Assembly (NCBI GenBank): GCA_000469685.2
Contig: LS997565.1
Span: 51,568,418-51,632,417, forward strand
DNA from: Haemonchus contortus
Lineage: Eukaryota > Nematoda > Chromadorea > Rhabditida > Trichostrongylidae
Direction of reading: 5' to 3'
DNA: 64,000 nucleotides
Under the pieces are notes generated by a model, which saw only the letters and a program-made list of their open reading frames with translations, was not told the DNA's origin and made no database searches. Below, piece after piece: positions 36,101 through 40,400 of this stretch (positions within the stretch are counted from its first letter, which is position 1; the number at the start of each line of letters is the position of its first letter). The translations under genes were made by a program, and so were the position numbers.

Positions 36101-38463
36101 CAGACAAAATTCAAAAGACATTACTTAGAGACAAGCTCCTAAATGATGTTATCATGCTTTGATTCACTAACCTTGTAATTTCCAAATGATGACCAACTTG
36201 CATCCACTACAACCAGGTCTCCTCTGGAAGTTACGTAGTATGAACCATTCGAGTAGACCTGAAAAAACCGTCATCGCATCATTACAAGATCCGCCCATAT
36301 TCTAATATGTGCCCCTCAGCTATGTCACTATTACAATGTTTCTAGTGCAAGGTGTATAAATGCCTGTTCCTGGTACAGGACAAGATAGGTGAAGAGTCCA
36401 GAGCGTCTTCTTTCGTCTCTACTGTTTGCACAAGGGTGGACGGCTATCATCAACACAATACATAGCCGACCTGCGTTTGCCGAGGGTGAGCAAACAGTTC
36501 CATCACCAAACTTCAGCAGTAATGGCATAAAGCTCGCTTATACCATAGTTACTAAATCTTATAACCGCAAAATGCGATAATCTTAAGGAACTTGTTTTGC
36601 GGTACGTCTAAATGGTAATGACAGATGGTTCGCAGCTAAGGCTAGCTTGCCGCGCATTTAAAATAACCGATACAAAAATGCTGTAACCTGATTTTTTTTC
36701 TACAAGAGACGGCATCTCCTGAATAATCATCAGAAGTACCTTTCCACGCTGCTTCACAAAATTTTAAATAAGTTTTGGCGCCGCCTTCGAGATTATCTTG
36801 TACCAAGGCGGAAAGACTCATTATCCAATGGCAGTTGTATATATTAAGCCCTAAATAGGCATACACTGGACTATGTATAGCAATTCCCTCTGTGTTAGGT
36901 TGGCTTCAACCAGATTTCTTCCCCAGTGCTCAAAACCCAATATAACCCCACTTGTTGGGATTGCTCGCGAGCGCGTGAACACAAGATTCGAATAATTCAG
37001 TCAATACGAGCGAGGTCAATGGGACAGCAGCAACAGGCGCAAGCGATCGGCTACTATGATTGATCGTCAGCTGTGATGAAAGGACAACAAAAAACGTATC
37101 GAAAAAAGTACCACAATCAAGAATCGCTGTTTGCTACTAACCTGAGTGTCACCGTTGTACCACCAGTAAGCAATATCTCGTAATGATTCGCCACTGGCAA
37201 TAAGTGAAGGCCTCTTGATCACGAAGTGCCCTCCTACTACAGCATAAACCACCTGCTCGGACAAACCAGAACTTTCAAATCCATCGAAATCTGAAAACCT
37301 CCCGGTAAAATTAGCTTTTTCCTTGATGAACTCCTTTCTTTCTTGTTTACTTGACTGGCTTTCTTCAAACCGAACGGTTCTATTTTATCAAAACATGTCA
37401 ACAAAACCACATTGAAGTTATTCGAGAAACCTTCGACCATGGGAATGATTCATGGGAAAGAAATGTTATAATGAAGATGTTTTCCGAGCTTGGTCAGATA
37501 ACAGTACTAGGTAATGAGAGTTAAAGTGGAGCATAGGCAAAATAGTTTAGAATATTTACCATTCTCTCGAAGAGACTCTTTATCGAAGGTGATATGACTT
37601 TTCATGGAGTTTACAATACTTAAAAATGTTGTTTTTTGCTGTACGTTTCGTAGCCTCCTCCGGAATCTCGGAAAATCACCACCTTTTGCTGCGCAGTTTC
37701 TCATTAAATAAAGCTTACTGCATGACCTCTACCAATGCCAATTCTCCTTCCTTCAACTTGAAACCTGAAGTTGATAGGAAAATCATTCGTAAATATTACG
37801 TCGACTAGGGAGAGCTTGGAAAGGTGAACTGGGATGGATATGCTTTCAATTTACTAACTAAGTCGATGAGCATGAACGCAGAAACAAAAATTCAGTACAG
37901 TACACAGCTTGGCTGCTACAGTAAGCCAGCTATGGCTCCTGACTCGAACGAGTGCTCGTGATGCAACGCATGTTCATGTATCAGAGCATGGCTGAAAAAT
38001 GAAACGGGAAGCTAAAGCAACATAAAGCTAGCTACCGAAAGGAAACAATTCTGGGAAGAATGTCAAAATTTAGTATTTTTTGCGAAACTATTGTCACCAC
38101 AGTAATTAGTAATTCGTACTTACACTGCACAGTGACCTTGGTCGGCGGTGACAGCACAGAGGCGACGGAATTCGACGCCACACACCTGTACACACCGGAA
38201 TCATTCCGTGATGTAGTATCAATCTGTAGCACGGTAGAAAGAACTCTTTCTGGAAATCCATCCTTCAGCCACTGAACTCGTTCGGAGCGATCAGATCGGC
38301 AGTTTAGGATTAGCGGCTGCCCTTCGTTCAGAAGAATCGATGCTGGATAGTCCTCATCGCGAAACGATGGTGGTCGGCCTCGGACAAGCTGTGCCAGGCA
38401 AGTATAGTGTAGCAATAATAACGATTGAATAACTCTGGCAAAAGTGATCGTTCGAAGGCTCAT
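48..38463 (-). CDS. rig-4: Sidekick-family Ig/FN3 cell-adhesion receptor, 5' part (32 exons placed)
   Basis: Sidekick proteins are single-pass homophilic adhesion molecules of neurons and epithelia, with six Ig and thirteen FN3 domains, a membrane segment and a short tail. Seen here, in order on the minus strand: a signal peptide, Ig1 to Ig6, FN3-1 to FN3-7 and the first half of FN3-8. The assignment rests on sidekick-specific segments: an Ig2 without cysteines, the FN3-3 block SPGDGP, the FN3-5 blocks LPGRPSSL and [14 protein letters not shown], and FN3-2 [11 protein letters not shown]. Donors and acceptors follow nematode rules, and codon phase agrees at all junctions except between exons 24 and 25, where a short FN3-4 exon is missing from my model. 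Introns are full of transposons, the longest about 9.3 kb (25351-34609). DCC/UNC-40 (4 Ig, 6 FN3) and Robo (5 Ig, 3 FN3) do not fit the domain count. The 3' third lies outside the window. Exon numbers below follow this model. Confidence 0.93.
264..375 (-). CDS. rig-4: rig-4 exon 31: end of FN3-7
   Basis: Acceptor TTATTTCAG, donor GTGTGT. Reads [20 protein letters not shown] and [10 protein letters not shown]. The mariner at 441-1734 sits in the intron just upstream. Confidence 0.92.
441..468 (+). repeat. Mariner left terminal inverted repeat
   Basis: Starts TTAGGTTGTAAGGAAAG and is the exact reverse complement of 1707-1734. TA precedes it. Confidence 0.96.
518..1546 (-). pseudogene. Mariner transposase, inactivated
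   Basis: Mariner transposases carry two helix-turn-helix motifs and a DDD catalytic core that cuts and pastes the element. From the likely start at 1546 one sees a HTH segment ([17 protein letters not shown]), a second HTH ([16 protein letters not shown]), the first catalytic Asp in TCDEKW, and the third in SPTDYHLF with about normal spacing. The second catalytic Asp (family motif HDNARPH) reads HVNAQPH, so Asp has become Val. There is also a premature stop at 1528-1526 and at least two frameshifts, near 1300 and 1075. The frame ends at 518. The protein cannot be active. Confidence 0.93.
1707..1734 (-). repeat. Mariner right terminal inverted repeat
   Basis: Ends CTTTCCTTACAACCTAA followed by TA; 28 of 28 bases match the left repeat. 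Confidence 0.96.
1800..2720 (+). repeat. GC-box tandem repeat block R1
   Basis: Degenerate units of about 130 bp. Each combines TTCTAGAA or a close variant, a segment like GAGTTATGAATTTTTGA, and CCCCGCCCAC. Visible unit starts are near 1905, 2035 and 2143. The block ends at 2600-2700 with GAATTTTGTGACAGACAAAC and a mixed GACA/AAAC tetranucleotide tract. Other blocks occur at 3270, 10195, 51540 and 54600. Confidence 0.75.
3270..3490 (-). repeat. GC-box repeat block R2 (short)
   Basis: A GTCTGTCTGTCTGT tract followed by GGAAATTCTTAAATCCTGTA and AAGTTTGGTAGGAACACAAA, the same end and unit sequences as the block at 51540-52380 but on the opposite strand. Confidence 0.6.
3605..3990 (+). repeat. 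Two-copy tandem repeat, period about 190 bp
   Basis: TAGGAACCGATT occurs at 3621 and 3811. The following 180 bp align well, including CAGCAAGGTTTGTGACT and CTTTGATATTATTCGC. A short third piece, AAGATGGTAAGCAC, occurs near 4100. It lies in the rig-4 intron between exons 31 and 30; I see no coding potential. Confidence 0.8.
3991..4489. other. Intronic sequence, nothing recognised
   Basis: Remainder of the rig-4 intron up to exon 30. There is no ORF of note and no clear repeat apart from the fragment near 4100. Confidence 0.5.
4490..4542 (-). CDS. rig-4: rig-4 exon 30: middle of FN3-7
   Basis: A 53-bp candidate found by requiring the right phases on both sides. The acceptor is TTCGCTCTAG and the donor GTGTATG. 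Reads [18 protein letters not shown], which joins exon 31 to give the usual E strand ([13 protein letters not shown]). Confidence 0.62.
4929..5062 (-). CDS. rig-4: rig-4 exon 29: start of FN3-7
   Basis: The acceptor is GTGTTCAG and the donor GTAAGT. Reads [40 protein letters not shown] and YEV. The intron to exon 28 is only 53 bp. Confidence 0.94.
5116..5252 (-). CDS. rig-4: rig-4 exon 28: end of FN3-6
   Basis: The acceptor is CCTTTTTAAG and the donor GTAACA. Reads [40 protein letters not shown], typical FN3 strands E to G. Confidence 0.92.
5489..5650 (-). CDS. rig-4: rig-4 exon 27: start of FN3-6
   Basis: Acceptor CTATTTCAG, donor GTGAGT; 54 codons in phase 0. Contains [40 protein letters not shown]. 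Confidence 0.93.
5651..6642. other. Intron between exons 27 and 26, nothing recognised
   Basis: About 1 kb of AT-rich sequence without FN3-like translation, inverted repeat or tandem structure that I could see. Confidence 0.5.
6643..6766 (-). CDS. rig-4: rig-4 exon 26: end of FN3-5
   Basis: Acceptor AATTTTCAG, donor GTGAGA. Reads [40 protein letters not shown]. Confidence 0.94.
7112..7274 (-). CDS. rig-4: rig-4 exon 25: start of FN3-5
   Basis: The acceptor is TTTTTTCAG. Reads [40 protein letters not shown] and [13 protein letters not shown], closely following sidekick FN3-5. Donor GTGGGT is chosen over the nearby GTGAGG because only it keeps phase with exon 26. Confidence 0.93.
7275..8319. 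other. rig-4: Intron(s) hiding a missing FN3-4 exon
   Basis: FN3-4 lacks its F and G strands and its link to FN3-5. The missing exon should begin in phase 0 and end in phase 1. I tested 7441-7560 on the minus strand: open pieces FDIVKATVT and LGGAMTYVN are FN3-like but lack compatible splice sites. A tract like the R-block ends (CGGTATGTCGGTCTGTCCGT) lies near 7613. The gap may be my failure or real exon damage. Confidence 0.4.
7880..8290 (+). repeat. Dispersed repeat, copy 1
   Basis: Shares scattered segments with 25980-26330, for example CTCAGGAACGTTTCTT against CTCAAGAACGCTTCTT, a polypyrimidine CTCCCC stretch and GGCGTTGGTA against AGTGTTGGTA. No ends are defined; probably an old transposon relic. 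Confidence 0.4.
8320..8427 (-). CDS. rig-4: rig-4 exon 24: FN3-4, strands C to E
   Basis: Acceptor TTCTTTCAG. Reads [19 protein letters not shown] and [14 protein letters not shown]. The donor GTACAG is poor. The F and G strands of FN3-4 and the link into exon 25 were not found between 7275 and 8319; exon 25 requires an incoming phase-1 base. Confidence 0.88.
8486..8557 (-). CDS. rig-4: rig-4 exon 23: FN3-4, strands B to C
   Basis: Reads [20 protein letters not shown] and TRFV. The acceptor is ATTCCTAG and the donor GTAGGT. Its first half plus the acceptor is duplicated about 138 bp upstream at 8668-8712. Confidence 0.93.
8529..8760 (-). repeat. rig-4: 138-bp tandem duplication that copies part of exon 23
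   Basis: The segment beginning CACATTATGACTGCACTATT (8531) recurs at 8669 as CACATAATGACTGCGCTACT, through the splice acceptor and on to the AAGGCACAG inverted-repeat end. The extra copy would still encode [10 protein letters not shown] after an intact CCTAG acceptor, against [10 protein letters not shown] in the real exon, but it has no matching donor. Confidence 0.85.
8731..9160 (-). mobile_element. Inverted-repeat element M1 (CAAAGGCACAGTTCACGA family)
   Basis: The left end CAAAGGCACAGTTTACG and right end GTAAACTTAACCTTTG are imperfect inverted copies. The interior (CTATGCAACTTTTGTTGTTG, CACCATTGGCACTTGGACGC) is the reverse of that in the copies at 16881, 49491 and 55779. Non-autonomous: no transposase. 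Confidence 0.75.
9269..9390 (-). CDS. rig-4: rig-4 exon 22: end of FN3-3, start of FN3-4
   Basis: The acceptor is CAAACTAG and the donor GTGAGT. Reads [20 protein letters not shown] and [20 protein letters not shown], matching the sidekick SPGDGP and DKPG segments. Confidence 0.95.
9461..9569 (-). CDS. rig-4: rig-4 exon 21: middle of FN3-3
   Basis: The acceptor is TGTTTCAG and the donor GTTATT. Reads [20 protein letters not shown] and [12 protein letters not shown]. Confidence 0.93.
9658..9773 (-). CDS. rig-4: rig-4 exon 20: start of FN3-3
   Basis: Acceptor CCCTTTCAG, donor GTAACA. Reads [29 protein letters not shown] and GVNLGYK; the NST and GxNxGYK features are diagnostic for sidekick FN3-3. 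Confidence 0.95.
10195..10570 (+). repeat. GC-box tandem repeat block R3
   Basis: At least two units with GATTCTAGAACGTTTTTGA, TTGAGAAATTTTTGCCATGA and CCCCGCCCAC. The order and spacing are as in R1. Confidence 0.7.
10571..11775. other. Intronic sequence between exons 20 and 19, nothing recognised
   Basis: No FN3 or transposon protein similarity and no long repeat seen. Short ORFs here are AT-rich chance frames. Confidence 0.5.
11776..11887 (-). CDS. rig-4: rig-4 exon 19: end of FN3-2
   Basis: Reads [20 protein letters not shown] and [17 protein letters not shown], nearly identical in pattern to the sidekick F-G region. The acceptor is CCATCTAG and the donor GTATTT, phase 1. Confidence 0.94.
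12047..12724 (+). mobile_element. Inverted-repeat element M2
   Basis: Left end TTAAAGGCACCGTTCACGAT at 12047 and right end ATGAACGGTGCCTTTAA finishing at 12722 are near-perfect inverted repeats, both bordered by TTAA. It lies in the intron between exons 19 and 18 and contains no ORF resembling a transposase. Confidence 0.8.
13602..13671 (-). CDS. rig-4: rig-4 exon 18: middle of FN3-2
   Basis: Acceptor ATTTTCAG, donor GTGAGT. Reads [15 protein letters not shown] and [13 protein letters not shown] is shared with vertebrate sidekick FN3-2. Confidence 0.92.
13913..15031. mobile_element. Fold-back element F1 with tRNA-like arms
   Basis: Almost the whole 1.1 kb is one imperfect inverted repeat. 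The ends are ACCAGGGAAGGGTTTGAACT and the complement finishing CCCTTCCCTGGT. Arms pair through GTCCCCGTGGCGTAGTGGCA (14129 on) and CTATCGATATACCTAGGTCT down to a centre near 14470. The arms carry a tRNA-like block: TGGCGTAGTGGCAG resembles an A box, and GAGGTTTGCTTCCC in the right arm a decayed B box. No transposase. Confidence 0.85.
15055..16290 (+). pseudogene. RTE-type retrotransposon relic: reverse transcriptase to C terminus
   Basis: RTE elements encode an apurinic endonuclease joined to a reverse transcriptase. Only the later part remains. Seen are [17 protein letters not shown], motif A with its Asp (GDYKKVFD), [16 protein letters not shown], motif [11 protein letters not shown] at 15472-15501, and C-terminal pieces such as [18 protein letters not shown]. 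It is broken by many stops and shifts (15405, 15595, 15625, 15916). The subfamily differs from the copies at 31.6 and 43-48 kb. It begins 24 bp after fold-back F1, in the intron between exons 18 and 17. Confidence 0.88.
16484..16628 (-). CDS. rig-4: rig-4 exon 17: start of FN3-2
   Basis: Contains [20 protein letters not shown] and [20 protein letters not shown]. The acceptor is TTGTTAG and the donor GTAAGT. Confidence 0.93.
16881..17333 (+). mobile_element. Inverted-repeat element M3
   Basis: Left end TTAAATGCACCGCTCACAAT and right end TATCGTGAGCTGTGTTTTAA. The interior has GTTGCATGGAGGGGGTATTT, GGTGCCATTGGTGCAACCTC and CCCGACAGCGCCCC, shared with M4, M5 and M7. It is inserted in the intron between exons 17 and 16. 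Confidence 0.8.
17516..17621 (-). CDS. rig-4: rig-4 exon 16: end of FN3-1
   Basis: The acceptor is CCTCTTAG and the donor GTGAGA. Reads [20 protein letters not shown] and [10 protein letters not shown], the classic FN3 strands E to G. Confidence 0.9.
17726..17807 (-). CDS. rig-4: rig-4 exon 15: middle of FN3-1
   Basis: Reads [20 protein letters not shown] and VDNVPTE. The 5' edge (CTACCAAAG) is weak. A second in-frame donor at 17704 would add seven residues; the shorter form is preferred because it gives a more usual FN3 D-E loop. Confidence 0.75.
17864..17975 (-). CDS. rig-4: rig-4 exon 14: start of FN3-1
   Basis: Contains [14 protein letters not shown] and [18 protein letters not shown], aligning with the GNSP turn of sidekick FN3-1. 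The acceptor TATTTGAG is atypical, but both phases fit. The donor is GTAGGT. Confidence 0.88.
18023..19895. mobile_element. Fold-back element F3
   Basis: The ends ACAAGGAAGGTCTTTCAGGG and the complement finishing GACCTTCCTTGT define arms of about 550 bp. Arm sequences include TTTCAGTCATGGCGTCGACT near 18195 and its complement near 19700, and AGCACTATCAGTGGAGGAGC near 18530 with its complement near 19315. The centre, 18580-19260, is unique here. No transposase ORF. Confidence 0.85.
20222..20387 (-). CDS. rig-4: rig-4 exon 13: second half of Ig6
   Basis: Acceptor GTTATCAG, donor GTTAGTTC. Contains [20 protein letters not shown] and [16 protein letters not shown], then leads into the Ig6-FN3 hinge. 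Confidence 0.94.
20490..20611 (-). CDS. rig-4: rig-4 exon 12: first half of Ig6
   Basis: Acceptor TTGTTTCAG, donor GTAAGTTTG. Reads [20 protein letters not shown] and then SAQLTWFIN, the first Cys and Trp of Ig6. Confidence 0.94.
20674..20826 (-). CDS. rig-4: rig-4 exon 11: second half of Ig5
   Basis: Acceptor TGTTACAG, donor GTGGGT. Reads [20 protein letters not shown] and then [10 protein letters not shown] with the second Cys. Confidence 0.94.
21081..21263 (-). CDS. rig-4: rig-4 exon 10: first half of Ig5
   Basis: The acceptor is GTTTCCAG. An acidic linker ([11 protein letters not shown]) precedes [28 protein letters not shown] and TSVTWRFNG. The donor GTGGGC is non-ideal but keeps phase with exon 11. 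Confidence 0.93.
21511..22968. mobile_element. Fold-back element F2 with tRNA-like arms
   Basis: The ends ACCAGGGAAGGATCC and GGATCCTTCCCTGGT resemble F1. The arms pair over roughly 330 bp each, through CAACGGCGGCTTGGTGTGGT at 21699 and its complement near 22755. The arm block GGCTTGGTGTGGTGGTAAGC followed by TAGGGTTCAGGTTTTG looks like decayed tRNA A and B boxes. The spacer 21850-22610 is unique here and has no credible ORF. Confidence 0.85.
24177..24236. repeat. (TA)n-(TTTA)n-(TA)n microsatellite
   Basis: Alternating TA on both sides of a TTTA run, in the intron between exons 10 and 9. Confidence 0.95.
25212..25350 (-). CDS. rig-4: rig-4 exon 9: end of Ig4
   Basis: The acceptor is TTATTGCAG and the donor GTATGA. 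Reads [20 protein letters not shown] and then [16 protein letters not shown], the E to G strands of Ig4. Joined to exon 8 in phase, the domain lacks about a dozen residues between strands C and E compared with vertebrate sidekicks, so a small exon may hide in the intron. Confidence 0.93.
25686..25712. repeat. Poly-C tract
   Basis: A run of C broken once by T, just outside the SINE copy that follows. Confidence 0.9.
25735..25928 (-). mobile_element. tRNA-derived SINE, copy C
   Basis: On the minus strand it reads ATAGCGCATTATCACATACG, TAGTCACGGGATGAATATCC (decayed B box), GGTCGGTTGATTGTACCAGA and GATAAAAGCACTGACCTGTG. It aligns along its length with the copies at 40735 and 41700. Confidence 0.75.
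25980..26330 (+). repeat. Dispersed repeat, copy 2
   Basis: Diverged partner of 7880-8290 (see there), directly adjacent to SINE copy C. Confidence 0.4.
26331..29435. other. Part of the 9.3-kb intron, nothing recognised
   Basis: AT-rich sequence without transposon protein or Ig-like translation. It was scanned for the short exon that Ig4 may lack; none found. A GC palindrome core, CCCGCCGGCGGG, sits at 28516. Confidence 0.5.
29436..31245 (+). mobile_element. Inverted-repeat element M4, enlarged and composite
   Basis: Ends CAAAGGCACAATTCACGATA (29436) and CCGTGAATTGTACCTTT match the M family, and CCCGACAGCGTCC near the right end is shared with M3. Inside is a second inverted repeat: 29805-29975 pairs with 30690-30840 (ACTGGTGCAGTGGACTGCGG and complement). 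A 176-bp tandem duplication occupies 30771-31120. At 1.8 kb it is three to four times longer than its relatives. No transposase found. Confidence 0.75.
30771..31122 (+). repeat. Tandem duplication, two units of about 176 bp
   Basis: CTGTCGATCTATTGATG starts at 30771 and 30947. Both units contain GTGCAGTGGACTGCGGTACA, AGAGAAGCAGAGCACAAAAA and CTCTGACGTGACATCGGTAG with very few differences. Confidence 0.92.
31670..34350 (+). pseudogene. RTE-type retrotransposon, 5'-truncated, endonuclease and reverse transcriptase
   Basis: Encodes most of the RTE polyprotein, which nicks target DNA and copies its own RNA. Endonuclease: [34 protein letters not shown]. Reverse transcriptase: [34 protein letters not shown], motif [11 protein letters not shown] (33477-33506), then the thumb and C-terminal domain ending DDQRDDT at 34304. 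Damage: stops near 32224 and 32290 and a frameshift near 33360. Motif A reads FINLKKAFD, so the catalytic Asp is Asn (codon 33195-33197). Homology to the full element starts near 31670; the 3' end has a (TA)n tail (34317-34350). Antisense in rig-4 intron 8. Confidence 0.95.
34360..34419. repeat. Perfect 14-bp stem hairpin after the RTE tail
   Basis: CACAAGGTTGGCGA at 34360-34373 pairs exactly with TCGCCAACCTTGTG at 34406-34419, with a 32-nt loop. It follows the (TA)n tail by 9 bp and could be flanking DNA or part of an element end. Confidence 0.85.
34610..34770 (-). CDS. rig-4: rig-4 exon 8: start of Ig4
   Basis: Only 27 bp of intron separate it from exon 7; this is very short, though the phase agrees. 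Contains [20 protein letters not shown], then LAIPCSP (first Cys) and IQWYFNGSE (core Trp). The donor GTATTT is followed by the 9.3-kb intron. Confidence 0.85.
34798..34885 (-). CDS. rig-4: rig-4 exon 7: end of Ig3
   Basis: Acceptor TTTTTTGTAG, donor GTGAGA. Reads [13 protein letters not shown] and then [11 protein letters not shown], carrying the second Ig3 cysteine. Confidence 0.85.
35005..35125 (-). CDS. rig-4: rig-4 exon 6: middle of Ig3
   Basis: Contains [20 protein letters not shown] and [15 protein letters not shown], strands C to E of Ig3. The donor is GTTAGT. The acceptor AAATCTAG is mediocre, and the frame stays open upstream (TSLCHGKS), so an earlier start near 35180 remains possible. 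Confidence 0.75.
35554..35664 (-). CDS. rig-4: rig-4 exon 5: Ig2-Ig3 linker and start of Ig3
   Basis: The acceptor is TTTATTCAG. The exon contains [19 protein letters not shown] and SFDCVASIK, aligning with the sidekick Ig3 start (VIVVPP-type strand, GSS turn, first Cys). The donor AAA/GTGCGT is weak; it was chosen because it joins exon 6 in phase and gives normal Cys-to-Trp spacing. The 3' edge is uncertain. Confidence 0.68.
35726..35799 (-). CDS. rig-4: rig-4 exon 4: end of Ig2
   Basis: Reads [20 protein letters not shown], strands F and G of Ig2, again with no Cys. The acceptor is CTACCTAG and the donor GTGAGTTC. An earlier GTGAGG donor at 35774 is rejected because it breaks the frame into exon 5. 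Confidence 0.82.
36172..36258 (-). CDS. rig-4: rig-4 exon 3: middle of Ig2
   Basis: An 87-bp in-frame exon (29 codons) reading [20 protein letters not shown] and then SWSSFGNYK, which are Ig strands D to F. The acceptor is TTTTTTCAG and the donor GTTAGT. The F strand ends FGNYK where a Cys would normally follow; the next exon continues with VIAS instead. Confidence 0.9.
37142..37290 (-). CDS. rig-4: rig-4 exon 2: start of Ig2
   Basis: Acceptor TTTTCAG, donor GTTAGT. Encodes the Ig1-Ig2 linker and strands A to C of Ig2, including [17 protein letters not shown] and the Trp-containing [10 protein letters not shown]. The usual first Ig cysteine is replaced by the Lys-Arg of IKRP, as expected for sidekick Ig2. 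Confidence 0.9.
38124..38463 (-). CDS. rig-4: rig-4 exon 1: signal peptide and Ig1
   Basis: The first 25 or so residues form a signal peptide with hydrophobic core [14 protein letters not shown]. Ig1 follows with its cysteines in LILNCRS and GVYRCVAS and the core Trp in VQWLKDG. The reading frame is open further upstream, but this Met is chosen because it places the hydrophobic stretch at the N terminus just after an acceptor. The donor is GTAAGT, phase 1. Confidence 0.92.
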
Positions 38464-38511
38464 TATTACAATATCAGCGGCACAACTGCATGGCAGTCGA
38501 GGAACGCTTCT
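38461..38511 (-). promoter_or_regulatory. 5' leader: splice or trans-splice acceptor, short uORF, start codon
   Basis: An acceptor, AACTTTCAG, ends at 38510, so the mature leader would begin at 38509 with only 46 nt before the start codon at 38463-38461. This suits either spliced-leader addition or a 5' UTR intron; no further coding exon is recognised upstream. The leader has an upstream ATG at 38491 that opens a five-codon ORF and stops at 38474. No promoter can be identified from sequence. Confidence 0.5.
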
Positions 38512-39800
38512 GAAAGTTAATTGTTTCAGACTGTTACTACGGAGAACATCGTGGGCGTATTCATAGTACCTGTCTTTCGGCGCATATATCTGCGTAGAAA
38601 AGGGTGCATAGCGTTTGGCGTGATCCTTTCCAACGCGCCGCCCATTTGACGCGATTTGCGAGCTGTCAAACTCGTCCACTTGATCGAGCAACCCACTGCC
38701 CATCCAGCTGATAGAACCCCGATCGATGTCGCCACGCCAATAGGTAGAATAAAAGCAGGTACACAATGAGGCGTCTAATAGTAGCTTCTCATGGATTGGG
38801 CTGGCTGAGCAATGGGTTGCGCCATCACCTGGACGAGTTGTCATGCTCGCAAACCGCGTAGAATGGGCAGCGCGATTGGAGGGATCGCGCCTAACGACCG
38901 CCTCCCCGTAGAAACACACTGGTCTGCGTCAGGTCCGTTTGCAAGGAATCGTTACAGGACCGCTTTCCTTTATAGAGACAAACCGGTCCGTAAAAACCCC
39001 TTGCGAACTATCTTGATGCGGAGTAGTGCGTTTTAAGGAAGGGTATATGCAAATACGCAGTTGCTATGAATGCGCTCAGTGGAAATATATGTAGACGGAA
39101 GGAAAAGGACGATCTTTATGTGGTAGGATAAAGTTGCGATTGAATTCGGTACTACCGACAATTAGTGGACTTCAATATCGGCGGCCGATCATCAGGGCTA
39201 CTGTTGTTATCAGTAATGCTTGAGTAGGCGATATGGAAAACTAATAGGAACACATGTGAATCACGTTGCTATGAAAAGAAAAGACCTCTGAATTCAAGCG
39301 ACTAGAAAGCTGGAGACATGAGGAAGTCGCACATGAGAAAAGTAAATAATTGAGGAAGAGGAAACGTATGAAGTGACCGAATTAGACCAGTTTCATTGAC
39401 AAATATAACAGAAAAATCGAAAGTTATCATCTTGCAAATCTTAAAAATTGAAAAAGCGAAAAGAAACGAAAAAGAAATAGAGAAGAGTAATTTAAGAGAA
39501 AAGAATCTAGAAGAACTTCTTCCGTAATTAATAAATAACGCTCTAACCTGGTCAGCTGAAATTTTTTTGTCGATCAAACCGGATTTTTGGCTTAGAGTGT
39601 CAAGAAAAGCCTAGGAAGACTGATACCACCACGACAGACATAAGTATGATACCATAAAAAAAGAACAGAAACGACAAATGTAATAACAATAGAGAGGAGG
39701 TGGTTCGGCGCACTGCGCATTATCACACAGGGTGGCGGAGCTTTTCCCCAAAGTCCCACGGCCAGCGGCAGTTGTTCCGCGGCGACTGCCATATATTTCC
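38512..39800. other. Upstream of rig-4, nothing recognised
   Basis: A long open frame runs from 38919 into exon 1 but looks non-coding upstream of the Met at 38463. A possible donor, GACAG/GTACTATG, near 38570 might mark a 5' UTR exon. No core promoter motif can be called. Confidence 0.35.
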
Positions 39801-39813
39801 ACTGGGAATTCAT

Positions 39814-40090
39814 TTATTTATTTATTAATGCACTCAACTGACTACGCCAATAGAGGGAACTGAGGACAGCTATACAACTACAGAAGAGTCCAACCAAGAT
39901 CAATATAAAAAGAGCTGAGCTGAGCCAGCAGTAACAATCCGCTGAAATACCGCATCTGTAGTAGGGTAGAGGTGGAAAAGAACTCTTCCACGAAAAGGGG
40001 GCCACACACCCTAGAATAGCTGAACTGACAGCCATGAAGTAGAAGAATCCAGATAGCCAGTACCCGCAACTGTTGGCCACGGTGCCTCAT
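39814..40090 (-). other. Doubtful hydrophobic ORF(s), two frames
   Basis: Two overlapping minus-strand frames are both hydrophobic. One (39814-40080) has two membrane-like stretches, WLSGFFYFMAVSSAILGCV and ALFILILVGLFCSCIAVL, but no ATG, only GTG. The other (39878-40090) starts with ATG directly after a good acceptor (CCTTTTTAG) and has a signal-peptide-like start, LRVLAIWILLLHGC. Neither is recognised. This could be an exon of an unknown gene or chance. Confidence 0.22.
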
Positions 40091-40226
40091 CTAAAAAGGA
40101 GTTACTGGACAAAGTTGTAGGTATGCCAACCTCTCTCGTGGAACCGACTTGTCGATACCGGCATAAGACAGTAAATGAACAGAAGGCTGGGCGCAGATTC
40201 AGCATGAAGCATTACAGGAACGAAAA

Positions 40227-40389
40227 TTCAGTACGGGCACTCGGCTCTTACAGTAACCCCCTGGCTTGCCCACCACATTACCCCGTGTCCTTGCCCAAGG
40301 CCCTTTTCCACGCTTCGTATATGTGACGGGTGAAATTTTGCGTAATAAAACGTTTCGGATTACTGTAAGAGCCGAGTGGCCGTACTGAA
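40227..40389. repeat. Short palindromic element with 32-bp arms
   Basis: The arm at 40227-40258 (contains GCACTCGGCTCTTACAGTAA) pairs with 40357-40389 (contains TTACTGTAAGAGCCGAGTGG). A related single arm, TTCAGTACAGTACAC with CTACAGTAA, occurs near 37893. It resembles a small MITE. Confidence 0.8.
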
Positions 40390-40400
40390 GCAGTGGGGGA

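Noticed and set aside
38464..38919. N-terminal extension of rig-4 exon 1 by 152 codons
   Set aside because: The extension would bury the signal peptide, and an acceptor plus in-leader uORF place the 5' end at 38509. It has no domain similarity.
39878..40090. Insulin-like B-chain reading (VCGPLFVEEFF)
   Set aside because: The second B-chain cysteine is absent at the required spacing and no A chain follows.
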